Origin: an uncultured Corynebacterium sp.
GTDB taxonomy: Bacteria; Actinomycetota; Actinomycetes; Mycobacteriales; Mycobacteriaceae
Length of the DNA: 64,000 nt
Assembly: GCF_946998835.1 (NCBI RefSeq)
Contig: NZ_CAMQAZ010000003.1
Location: 68,507 to 132,506, forward strand
Direction: 5' to 3'
Program-made: the position numbers and the translations under genes
The notes under the pieces: model-generated
What the model saw: the letters and a program-made list of their open reading frames with translations, nothing else
What the model was told of the DNA's origin: nothing
Databases searched by the model: none
Shown here: piece by piece, positions 35,631-43,786 of the stretch
Layout: each line of letters starts with the position of its first letter
How positions within the stretch are numbered: position 1 is the first letter of the stretch

Positions 35631-36230
35631 TTACTTTAAGTTCAGAAGTAAATCAACGAGACTAGGAATTGCCGTACCGGTGGAGGTTCCAAGGCTGTCA
35701 AAGGAAATCTTCTTAACGTTGTTGGTGGCGTCAGTATGCATCTCTATGGGAAAAGAATCGGAGAGATGTTTTCCTGATTTGGTGTCGATTGCCTTGTGCT
35801 GTTTGAGTTTTTGGGAGAGCGTGGCGCGGGAGAGCTTTTTGTTACGAATGTCTTCATAGTGGGCTAGCAGCCAGACTTCGAAACATTCGTTTGAAACCAC
35901 GAAGTTGCATGTGGTTGTTTTAGTGGATAACTCACGAGCTTGCTTAAACCCTCTTTGAAACTGTACGTTGCTTGAATCGTCCACATCGACCACGAAGAAC
36001 ACGAAATCATAAGGGGCGCCTGAACCTTGAGTGAAGTGGTTTTTGCTTTTTTGAACGATGCGGTCGGGGGAGTGTGGTTCAGTGAGGATTTGTACTCCGG
36101 GCAAGCGGTACAGCTTTCTTAGCCGTTGGAAATACTCTTTCTCTGTAACGGTTCCTTGCAGCACCAGAAGTAGCGACTTCTTCTCTTTTCGCGACCCGGG
36201 CTTGCCGCGACGGCGATTGCGTGTACTCAT
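35631..36230 (-). CDS. rloB: RloB family protein
   Basis: A 199-residue RloB-like protein (R-linked ORF B, related to AbiLii). It begins with a basic MSTRNRRRGKPGSRKEKKS, then LLVLQGTVTEKEYFQRL (the Toprim-like start E-G-x-x-T-E), FVFFVVDVDDSSN with an acidic cluster, and CFEVWLLAHYED. A Toprim-like nuclease fold is inferred. It starts 8 bp from rloA on the same strand, so they are coupled. In lactococci the AbiLi/AbiLii pair causes phage abortive infection. The DNA is visibly more AT-rich than the flanks. Confidence 0.88.
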   Translation of the reverse strand: MSTRNRRRGKPGSRKEKKSLLLVLQGTVTEKEYFQRLRKLYRLPGVQILTEPHSPDRIVQKSKNHFTQGSGAPYDFVFFVVDVDDSSNVQFQRGFKQARELSTKTTTCNFVVSNECFEVWLLAHYEDIRNKKLSRATLSQKLKQHKAIDTKSGKHLSDSFPIEMHTDATNNVKKISFDSLGTSTGTAIPSLVDLLLNLK

Positions 36231-36238
36231 TATTGCCT

Positions 36239-37561
36239 CTACTTGTTTGGAGATAGATCCAGATATCTAGTACGCAAGGTATTGAGAATTGGGAGCAAAG
36301 CCTCGGCATTTGTGAGTGGTAGTGCGCCGTACTTTCCTTGTAGATAGCGTCTTTCTATATTGTGGGCTTCTCTGATGCGAAATTCATCGAGTGCAAAAAG
36401 TTCTGAGAAGGAGTTGTTTTTCTCTACGAACCAAACTTCACCCCTATTCAGTACTTCCACTGGATGACGACCCAACAGGGTTGTGTCATGAGTACTGAAC
36501 AGCAATTGAGCTCCTAGAGGGTTTAGGCGCTCGTCGTCGAAGAGTGCGACCAGTTCGCGGACAAGAAGGGGGTGAAGTGATCCATCAATCTCATCTACTG
36601 CAAGAACGCCGCCTACCAGCAGGGCAAACAGCGCCGGTATAGCAAGGTCCATCCAAGTTCGAGTCCCTTGTGATTCTTCGCTCTCGGGAAGGCTAAATGA
36701 ACGATCGTAACCTCGGTGTTCGAAAAGGATGTATCGAAGGTACTCGTTAATCTCGGACGATTTCAATTCATGAGAGATTTCATCGTCTCCGTCTGACTTT
36801 AGCTTGATGTGAATACTATGCAGGGCCTCTGGTGCGTGTTCCTCGATATCGATATCATTAATTCCCACATCTGCGACGGCAACTACTGCGCGTAGTGCGG
36901 CTAGCCAGTTGGGGTTTTCCTTGGCGAGCTGCACCAGCCAGCGGTGGCGATTATCTTGGTCTGCATCGCCACCGACGATGAGTGGCAGAACTCGACTCCA
37001 CCAATCTAATGCCGATGAATAGTGTCCAGGAGTTTTGACTGTAGCCCAGGCTGAAAACACGAGCGTCCATGGCTGCATAAACTGCTCGATGTTTTCTCTC
37101 GCAGCCTGCGAAATTCCGGAGTTTGCTCCAAACTTCAGCTCACTTCGGTTTCGATCAAATACTTTTTGCCAGCGTAGTTTAGGGTTCGCTAAAAGGGTTT
37201 CAGCAACCACTCCAGCGTCGTCAAGCGTCAAGCTCCAACGAAATCGTACGTCATGCGAGGTGTAGTCGACTTCGAACGACGTCGATTTATCTTGCTGTAG
37301 GAGATGCGGGTTGCGGAGTATTTTCACCCATTCGTCATTTCTGAGCGATTGTGAAACTGCGTTTTTGAGGAGTCCTAGAGGCTTAAGTGCGTTCGATTTG
37401 CCCGAGGCATTGGCTCCAAAAATTGCAGCACGTCGCCAGGTTAACTCCCGCCATGATTCGCCTGCGCGAGGTCTCTGGGTGGTGAAGGCTCGTCGTTGTA
37501 GATCAAGCGTCGATGCACCCCCGAAGGAGCGGAAATTGTCTACAGTAAGCGCGAGTAGCAT
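36239..37561 (-). CDS. rloA: RloA-type AAA ATPase
   Basis: A 440-residue ATPase of the RloA/AbiLi type with an ABC/SMC-like (OLD-type) core. It starts MLLALTVDNFRSFGGASTLD, followed by Walker A FGANASGKSN (~residues 48-57), then the Walker B region LLVGGVLAVDEIDGSLHPLL and the switch STHDTTLLG. It partners RloB directly downstream. Placement between hsdS and hsdR repeats the arrangement for which R-linked ORFs were named in Campylobacter. Likely an anti-phage effector or sensor; trigger unknown. Confidence 0.9.
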   Translation of the reverse strand: MLLALTVDNFRSFGGASTLDLQRRAFTTQRPRAGESWRELTWRRAAIFGANASGKSNALKPLGLLKNAVSQSLRNDEWVKILRNPHLLQQDKSTSFEVDYTSHDVRFRWSLTLDDAGVVAETLLANPKLRWQKVFDRNRSELKFGANSGISQAARENIEQFMQPWTLVFSAWATVKTPGHYSSALDWWSRVLPLIVGGDADQDNRHRWLVQLAKENPNWLAALRAVVAVADVGINDIDIEEHAPEALHSIHIKLKSDGDDEISHELKSSEINEYLRYILFEHRGYDRSFSLPESEESQGTRTWMDLAIPALFALLVGGVLAVDEIDGSLHPLLVRELVALFDDERLNPLGAQLLFSTHDTTLLGRHPVEVLNRGEVWFVEKNNSFSELFALDEFRIREAHNIERRYLQGKYGALPLTNAEALLPILNTLRTRYLDLSPNK

Positions 37562-37696
37562 GCCGAAATTTTAACCCCTGCGGAGGGAATATGCACATTT
37601 TGTGCCAAAAGTGGGTGATATGCTCTCGGGGTTTCAATTCAGGTGCTGATAGGAGTGGAGGTTTTGTAATGCGCTGACTGTAGATATGCGCCTCGT

Positions 37697-38920
37697 TTAT
37701 GCTAAGAGTTTCTTAAATTTGAGTAGTTGGTCTCGGTAGTACTCGTATTGTTTCCGGCGAGCTTTAATCTCGGCAGGCAGGCCGGAGGCGAGGTCGTTCA
37801 CGAGTGCATCGAACTTGTCGAGAATATTCACGATGCGCTGCTGTTCTTCGAGGGGAGGGATGGGGATGGGGAAATTCTTAATAATTTTGGAGTTAAGGTC
37901 GGAACGCGCACCGCGTCCTAATGCCTTCAATTCTTCATAGTGAGCAGCTGTCCAGTAGAAAGCGAACTTAAAATTAACAGCTGTTTCGTCGAGTTCTATG
38001 TTGCAACAATGTTGATTAGTGGTTAGTGGGATTTTATTCACTGCACAACGGCCGGCGCTTGCTCCTGAAATTGCAACAATCAGACAATTTTCCGGAATCC
38101 AGTGCGCCCCTGTTTGTGCGACAGCTTGCTCGGTAATGAATTCGTTGGTTGAGTAAATCTCGTTGAAAACGACCTCTTGAGTTCGAAGCCAAGGTATCTT
38201 TCCACCTTGGTAAAAACCTCTGTTTGATTTTGCCGGAGTTGCGCCTGAGCTGACCCGCTGGGAAACCTCGCCTAATGTTGCCCACCGGACGCTCTCGCTC
38301 TCGGTAAACGTCAGCAGTTGGTCACGATAAAATTCATACTGCTTTTTCCTCACTTCCAGCTCCGCTTCCAGCTCCGCTTCCAGCGATTGGAAGGTGTCGA
38401 GGATTTTTACGATTTCTTGTTGGATTTCCAAAGGAGGGCATGGTGCCATCACTTTCGACATTGCTGCTGAAGAAATACGACGAACTTTTGTTCCAGTAAT
38501 CCAGCGCTCGATTGATCGGTGGAAAAGTGAACTATTGAAAAAGTATGAAACAAACTTTGGATTCATACTGTGTCGAAAGACATAACCGTCGCCGCTTATA
38601 ACAATTTCCTCAGTGCCGAGCCAAGCCGTGGCTTTGCCCAAATCTTCATCGTTTTCAGACGTGGTAGCGATGAACACATCGCCAGGTAACATCTTCCGCT
38701 TCTTAGCGGCGAAGTCATCGCTGACAAACGACTTAGTTTCCGTAGCCCAGATTCCGTAGTGGGTATAAATCTGGCCGTAGTGGATACAGCCGACACCGCT
38801 TTCGGTGAAGTCTTTCTTCTGGAGTCCGCCACCACGACTGAAAGTGCCAACCTCACCCAGCGGTTTGTACTCCACACCATTCGGGCAGAGTTCCTCGATG
38901 AGCTTTTCGATCTGGTTCAC
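37697..38920 (-). CDS. hsdS: Type I restriction-modification specificity subunit S
   Basis: HsdS recognises the split DNA target for the HsdM/HsdR complex. The 407 residues show two target-recognition domains (about 10-165 and 205-375), each followed by a conserved helical spacer: PPLEIQQEIVKILDTFQSLEAEL and PPLEEQQRIVNILDKFDALVNDL. The central spacer contains a 12-bp repeat encoding ELEA units. The start overlaps the end of rhuM by 4 bp. Both recognition domains appear complete, so the system should be active. Confidence 0.94.
   Translation of the reverse strand: MNQIEKLIEELCPNGVEYKPLGEVGTFSRGGGLQKKDFTESGVGCIHYGQIYTHYGIWATETKSFVSDDFAAKKRKMLPGDVFIATTSENDEDLGKATAWLGTEEIVISGDGYVFRHSMNPKFVSYFFNSSLFHRSIERWITGTKVRRISSAAMSKVMAPCPPLEIQQEIVKILDTFQSLEAELEAELEVRKKQYEFYRDQLLTFTESESVRWATLGEVSQRVSSGATPAKSNRGFYQGGKIPWLRTQEVVFNEIYSTNEFITEQAVAQTGAHWIPENCLIVAISGASAGRCAVNKIPLTTNQHCCNIELDETAVNFKFAFYWTAAHYEELKALGRGARSDLNSKIIKNFPIPIPPLEEQQRIVNILDKFDALVNDLASGLPAEIKARRKQYEYYRDQLLKFKKLLA
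38353..38384. repeat. 12-bp repeat in the hsdS central spacer
   Basis: CTTCCAGCTCCG occurs at 38353-38364 and 38365-38376, and an 8-bp partial copy follows to 38384. On the minus strand it encodes LEAELEAELEV in the helix joining the two recognition domains. In the EcoR124 family, change in a 12-bp repeat at this position alters the spacing of the DNA target. Confidence 0.85.
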
Positions 38921-39954
38921 TTCTGCTCCTTCGGTGGTTGCTGAATCTGTTTCTGAACTGCAGTGATTTCCTTGAGATAATCCCGTTCCACGCCACTGGG
39001 TTGGGTATCCATCACAGTTTTGTACTTCTCGTATTCCTCATGGGCCTTCTGTACTGCTTGGCGGTGGGAAACCGTTCCTGCTCCCTCCAAGGACTTGCCG
39101 CCCATGGCCGCAATCATTGTGGTGAGGTGATCCATCCAGTCCGCCATATACGTTGGCTGGTGCATCTGCGCACGGAATTCTGCCGCATCGAAGTAGGCAG
39201 AAACCAAGGTATTCAGGTGTTTTAGCTCGTCTTCGGCAAGGTAGTTTTTGGCAATCTCCACCTCGGCCTTGGTGATGCGCTCGCCCTTCCAATTGGTCAT
39301 CCCCATGTTTGGCTTTGTGGCGTCCGAACGTTCGAAAACCACCTCGGCTGCCGTGTGGCCGTGAGCACCAAAATGAAGCTTATTCTGGACTGTCGCAAAG
39401 AACTGCTTACTCACAGCGGCCCTCGGATCGTAATCCACGCTGGTGGCGTACAAATCTAAAACCTGGCGATGAATGACCTTCTCACTAGAGCGAATATCGC
39501 GGATGCGCTCCAGCAATTCACGCCAATACGTTCCGCCGCCGCCCTCTTTCAGCCGCTCATCGTCCATGGCGAAGCCCTTAATCAGATATTCGCGCAAGAC
39601 GCCTAGTGCCCACTGTCGGAACTGAGTACCCCGCAAGGACTTCACTCGGTAGCCCACGGAGATAATCACGTCGAGGTTGTAGTGTTTGACCTGGTAGTTC
39701 TTTCCGTCGGCCGCAGTTGTTCGGAATTTCCGAACAACTGAATCCTCTTCGAGCTCGCCTTCCGCAAACACATTCCTAATGTGCTCGGAGATGTTCGCCT
39801 TCGACGACTGGAACAGCTCCACCATCTGGGCCTGAGTGAGCCACACGGTTTCGTCGACAAGCCGTACCTCAATGCGAGTAGCGCCGTCGTCCGTGCGGAA
39901 CATCACCAGCTCGCCCGCAGACGCCATGCTCATGTCGCCGTTCGTGTCAGACAT
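38917..39954 (-). CDS. rhuM: RhuM family protein
   Basis: A protein of ~346 residues of the RhuM family (from Salmonella pathogenicity island 3), often carried in restriction-modification operons. The N-terminal half has the conserved EVRLVDETVWLTQAQMVELFQSSKANISEHI (DNA-binding-like helix-turn-helix), KHYNLDVIISVGYRVKS and FRQWALGVLREYLIKGFAMDDERLKEG blocks. ATG 39954 with GAGGGA upstream is the likely start, overlapping the hsdM stop by 8 bp; an open frame continues to 40035. It overlaps hsdS at the other end. Its job within the operon is unknown. Confidence 0.88.
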   Translation of the reverse strand: MSDTNGDMSMASAGELVMFRTDDGATRIEVRLVDETVWLTQAQMVELFQSSKANISEHIRNVFAEGELEEDSVVRKFRTTAADGKNYQVKHYNLDVIISVGYRVKSLRGTQFRQWALGVLREYLIKGFAMDDERLKEGGGGTYWRELLERIRDIRSSEKVIHRQVLDLYATSVDYDPRAAVSKQFFATVQNKLHFGAHGHTAAEVVFERSDATKPNMGMTNWKGERITKAEVEIAKNYLAEDELKHLNTLVSAYFDAAEFRAQMHQPTYMADWMDHLTTMIAAMGGKSLEGAGTVSHRQAVQKAHEEYEKYKTVMDTQPSGVERDYLKEITAVQKQIQQPPKEQK

Positions 39955-41524
39955 CGGTGCGGGTTCCCTCAAGATCTGCCACAATCTCATCGATTGCCTC
40001 GCGCAGCTGACGCTGGCGCTCCACGATGCCAACAATCTGCTTATTCAGCTCCACGATGTCGATGACCTCGCGGGTGTCCTCCGGCTCGACATAGGAGGAA
40101 ACCGCGATGTTGTAGTCGTTTTCTGCAATCTCCTCAGCGGGCACCAGCTTGGTGAAATACTCCACATCCTCGCGGGCAGTGAAGGAATCCAGAATCTTCT
40201 TCTGATTCTTCTCATTTAGTCGGTTCTTGTTGCCACTTCGCTCAAACTCTGCGGAGGCATCGACGAAGAGAACCGAATTGTCCTTCTTCGACTTCTTCAA
40301 CACGATGATGCAGGTCGCGATGGTAGTGCCGAAGAAAAGATCCGGCGGCAACTGGATAACCGTATCCACATAGTTGTTATCCACCAGGTACTTGCGAATT
40401 TTCTTCTCCGCGCCGCCGCGGTAAAGCACACCGGGGAACTCAACAATTGCGGCAGTGCCGTTCGTCGCAAGCCACGAGAGAATATGCATCGTAAAAGCCA
40501 AATCGGCCTTCGACTTCGGGGCCAGGACGCCTGCCGGTGCGTAGCGTGGATCGTTAATCAACAGAGGATTGTTATCGCCCTCCCACTTGATGGAGTAGGG
40601 CGGGTTGGACACAATCGCCTCAAACGGCTGGTTGTCCCAGTGCGCAGGTTCGGTGAGGGTATTGCCCAGCGCAATGTCGAAATTATCGAAGTTCACATCG
40701 TGCAGGAACATGTTAATGCGTGCCAAGTTATACGTGGTCAGGTTGATTTCCTGGCCGTAGTAGCCCTCGCGGACACCACCTTCGCCAAGCACCTTCTTGA
40801 ATTTCAACAGCAGCGAACCGGAGCCGACAGCCGGGTCATACACCCTGTTCACGCTCTTCTTTCCCACCACGGTAATCCGGGTCAGCAGCTCAGAGACTTC
40901 CTGCGGCGTGTAGTACTCGCCTCCGGACTTGCCTGCCTGAGAGGCATACATGCCCATCAAGTACTCGTAGGCATCACCAAATAGGTCGATGGAGTTGTCA
41001 TCGGCTTTAACGGTGAGCGGCATATTGCCGATATGCCGCATTAGCTCGAAGATCTTGTCGTTGCGCTCGATGACCGAGTTGCCAAGCTTGCTGCTGTCCA
41101 GGTTGATGTCGTCGAAAAGCCCTTTAAGATCGCTTTCGCTAGCGGTGCCCTGCGCGGACGCCTCGATATTCTTGAACACCTGCTGCAGTCGTTCATTGAG
41201 GTTCTCGCGGTAATGTTCGTCCGTCGCCTGCTTGCAGACGTTGGTAAACAACTCAGAGGGCAAAATGAAGTAGCCCTTTTCCTCGACGATGCTGGCCCGG
41301 CCCCACTCGGCATCCTCGTCAGAAAGGGAAGCGTAGTCCGCGTCCTCATTGCCAGCTGCGCGTTCGCCGTCATCGATGTACTCGGAGAGCTTCTCCGAGA
41401 TAAAGCGGTAGAACATCATGCCGAGCACATAAGACTTAAAGTCCCAACCATCCACGCTGCCACGCAAGTCGTTGGCGATGTTCCAAATAGTCCTGTGCAG
41501 CTGTGCCCGGTCTGCGTCACTCAT
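39947..41524 (-). CDS. hsdM: Type I restriction-modification DNA methyltransferase subunit M
   Basis: HsdM methylates N6 of adenine in the host target, protecting DNA from HsdR. In its 525 residues an N-terminal HsdM helical domain (IWNIANDLRGSVDGWDFKSYVLGMMFYRF) is followed by a class I methyltransferase core: SAM motif VYDPAVGSGSLLLKF and catalytic VSNPPYSIKWEG (~306). The protein looks intact. It is the first gene of the six-gene minus-strand island, so its promoter (41525-41691) probably drives much of it. Confidence 0.96.
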   Translation of the reverse strand: MSDADRAQLHRTIWNIANDLRGSVDGWDFKSYVLGMMFYRFISEKLSEYIDDGERAAGNEDADYASLSDEDAEWGRASIVEEKGYFILPSELFTNVCKQATDEHYRENLNERLQQVFKNIEASAQGTASESDLKGLFDDINLDSSKLGNSVIERNDKIFELMRHIGNMPLTVKADDNSIDLFGDAYEYLMGMYASQAGKSGGEYYTPQEVSELLTRITVVGKKSVNRVYDPAVGSGSLLLKFKKVLGEGGVREGYYGQEINLTTYNLARINMFLHDVNFDNFDIALGNTLTEPAHWDNQPFEAIVSNPPYSIKWEGDNNPLLINDPRYAPAGVLAPKSKADLAFTMHILSWLATNGTAAIVEFPGVLYRGGAEKKIRKYLVDNNYVDTVIQLPPDLFFGTTIATCIIVLKKSKKDNSVLFVDASAEFERSGNKNRLNEKNQKKILDSFTAREDVEYFTKLVPAEEIAENDYNIAVSSYVEPEDTREVIDIVELNKQIVGIVERQRQLREAIDEIVADLEGTRTDV

Positions 41525-41691
41525 AGTGAAAATCCCCGCTCAATCAGTAAAAATGCTTGAGTTTCCAGTCTAGTGGCAGACGATACGAAGTCAGGGGAGA
41601 ACGTGATGAGCAAAGCTGGGCGGGGGTAGGGGAGAAGGGAGCGCCGTCAAGCGTCAAGCTCGGTGCCCACCTTGTAATTCAGCCCAACCCC

Positions 41692-42522
41692 CTACCGCTT
41701 CCGCAGCACCAGCACGAGGTTCGACACCGCGAACTCCCGCAGCCCCGGCACGTGGACCATCCACCAGGCCCACCACGGGTGGTAGCGCGGAAACGCGGCC
41801 AGCAGCTCGCAGTCACCAGCTTCCGCCGCAGCGCGAGCCCACTTCAACCCTTCACCGCAACCGACCTTGAACAGGGACTCGCCAAAGTAGTTCTTCGGCC
41901 GCTTGCCATGCTTCTTCTCATACATGCGCCGCGCGCGGTCGCCACCCAGGTAATGCGTCATCCCCATCTCGTGGCCACCGAACGGGCCGTACCAAATGGT
42001 GTACGAGTAAACGACCAGCCCGCCCGGCTTGGTTACGCGTAGCATTTCCTCGCCCATCGTCCACGGCTCGGGCACGTGCTCGGCGACGTTCGACGAGTAG
42101 GTCAGGTCAAACGCGTCATCGCGAAATGGCAGCTCCAGTCCCGATCCGCGTACCGACGACTCCAGCTTGATCCCCGCCGCCGCCATCTCGCCCACATCGG
42201 GTTCGCAGGTGTAATATTCCACGCCACGCTGGGCAAACGCTCGGCCAAAGTACCCAGGGCCGCCGCCGACATCAAGGATGCGCTTGCCGCGCAGAGAGGT
42301 GTCCGCCGAACCCGCCGCACCATCAGCCCCAGCTGCGATGCCTTCGAGCAAGCCGATGGTGTCCTCGGCCAGGTGTCCGTAGAAGATATCGGGATCGGTT
42401 TGCTCGTATTTGAAGTCGTTGAGCAGCCCGAATGAGCGCGACAGCGTGGCGAAGCTGCGCAGCTCTTTCAGAGCAGGTGGGACGATAAAAGCGGGAAAGC
42501 GAAAGCTGGTCACGTCAATCAA
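41692..42522 (-). CDS. mtrP: SAM-dependent methyltransferase, MtrP/Rv0224c-like
   Basis: A 276-residue class I methyltransferase with motif I RILDVGGGPGYFGRAFAQRG and downstream LPFRDDAFDLTYSSNVAEHV. By gene order (next to an Rv0225-like glycosyltransferase, lmcA and tmaT) it corresponds to MtrP of C. glutamicum and Rv0224c of M. tuberculosis, which is needed for efficient transport of trehalose mycolates. The match is by synteny and family, not by a unique motif. It is divergent from the glycosyltransferase gene across an 85-bp gap. Confidence 0.8.
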   Translation of the reverse strand: MIDVTSFRFPAFIVPPALKELRSFATLSRSFGLLNDFKYEQTDPDIFYGHLAEDTIGLLEGIAAGADGAAGSADTSLRGKRILDVGGGPGYFGRAFAQRGVEYYTCEPDVGEMAAAGIKLESSVRGSGLELPFRDDAFDLTYSSNVAEHVPEPWTMGEEMLRVTKPGGLVVYSYTIWYGPFGGHEMGMTHYLGGDRARRMYEKKHGKRPKNYFGESLFKVGCGEGLKWARAAAEAGDCELLAAFPRYHPWWAWWMVHVPGLREFAVSNLVLVLRKR

Positions 42523-42607
42523 TCTAATGGACTGGGTGGGGTGGTGAGCGCGGATTTTGAGCTAAAGCGACAACGAAATCCTCGTCGAGCGTTAGGCTCG
42601 TATTGTT

Positions 42608-43786
42608 ATGAAAATCTTACTGTTGTGTTGGCGCGACACTGGCCACCCCGAAGGTGGAGGCAGTGAGCGCTATTTGGAACGCGTCGCGGGGTACCTTGCC
42701 AACCAAGGCCACACCGTGGTGTTCCGCACGGCCAGCTACCCAGGCGCACCGGCACTATCGCGTCGCGACGGCGTGACTTTCTCCCGCGCCGGTGGAGATT
42801 TTTCCGTCTACGTGCGTGCCTGGGCAGCGATGTTGGGTGCACGTTTTGGTCTCGGGCCAATTGCCAAGGCGCTCGGCGGCAAGCCCGATGTCGTTGTCGA
42901 TACTCAAAATGGCGTCCCCTTTTTCGCCCGGGTTTTCTCCGGCGCGCCGACGGTACTGCTGACACATCACTGCCACCGTGAGCAGTGGCCAGTGGCGGGC
43001 CCGATTATCAGCAAGTTGGGTTGGTTCATCGAGTCGCGGTTGTCGCCGATGATTCACCGTCGCTGCCGCTACATCACCGTTTCCGAGCCGAGTGCCGCGG
43101 AATTGGAAGAACTCGGGGTGTCGCCGGGACGTATCGCGGTAATCCGCAATGGTGTGGACCCGATTCCGGAGGAGGTGCAGTCGACCGAAATTGTCGCTGA
43201 CCTGTCCGAATGCGACGGTCCAGCACCCCACCTGGTGACGCTGTCGCGGTTGGTCCCGCACAAGCAGATTGAACACGCCATCGATGTGCTTGCAGATCTT
43301 GTGCAGGATCGACCTGGTGCGGTGCTTGACGTCATTGGCTCGGGTTGGTGGCACGACAATCTCGTGGAATATGCTCGTGATAAGGGTGTTTCCGACCATG
43401 TCATTTTTCATGGGCAGGTCACCGAGGTGGATAAGCACCGCATCCTCTCTGGCGCGTGCCTGCACTTAATGCCATCCCGCAAGGAGGGCTGGGGACTCGC
43501 CGTCATCGAATCGGCGCAACACGGCGTGCCAACGGTCGGTTACCGCTCCTCGGCGGGCCTGCGCGACTCAGTCAACGACGGTGAAACTGGCCTCCTGGCC
43601 AGCGATGAAGCTGACCTGATCGCCAAGACGCGGCAGATTCTCGATGACGGTGAACTACATCGCGCAATGTCCAAGGCCTGCGTAGCTCGCGCCGAGGAGT
43701 TTGGTTGGGATAAAACTGGCGAGGCAGTCCTGGAAGTCCTGGAAAACCCAACACTGGACAAGCTGCTACCTGCGACGAGGCAGTAG
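42608..43786 (+). CDS. GT4 family glycosyltransferase, Rv0225-like
   Basis: A 392-residue GT-B enzyme. The N-terminal acceptor domain begins MKILLLCWRDTGHPEGGGSERYLE (Gly-rich loop). The C-terminal nucleotide-sugar domain has the GT4 E-x7-E motif in SRKEGWGLAVIESAQHGVP (~residue 295). No secretion signal is visible, so it acts on the cytoplasmic face. Position in the cell-envelope block suggests lipoglycan or trehalose-lipid assembly; sugar and acceptor are unknown. Its 3' end overlaps the convergent membrane-protein gene by 21 bp. Confidence 0.88.
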   Translation: MKILLLCWRDTGHPEGGGSERYLERVAGYLANQGHTVVFRTASYPGAPALSRRDGVTFSRAGGDFSVYVRAWAAMLGARFGLGPIAKALGGKPDVVVDTQNGVPFFARVFSGAPTVLLTHHCHREQWPVAGPIISKLGWFIESRLSPMIHRRCRYITVSEPSAAELEELGVSPGRIAVIRNGVDPIPEEVQSTEIVADLSECDGPAPHLVTLSRLVPHKQIEHAIDVLADLVQDRPGAVLDVIGSGWWHDNLVEYARDKGVSDHVIFHGQVTEVDKHRILSGACLHLMPSRKEGWGLAVIESAQHGVPTVGYRSSAGLRDSVNDGETGLLASDEADLIAKTRQILDDGELHRAMSKACVARAEEFGWDKTGEAVLEVLENPTLDKLLPATRQ

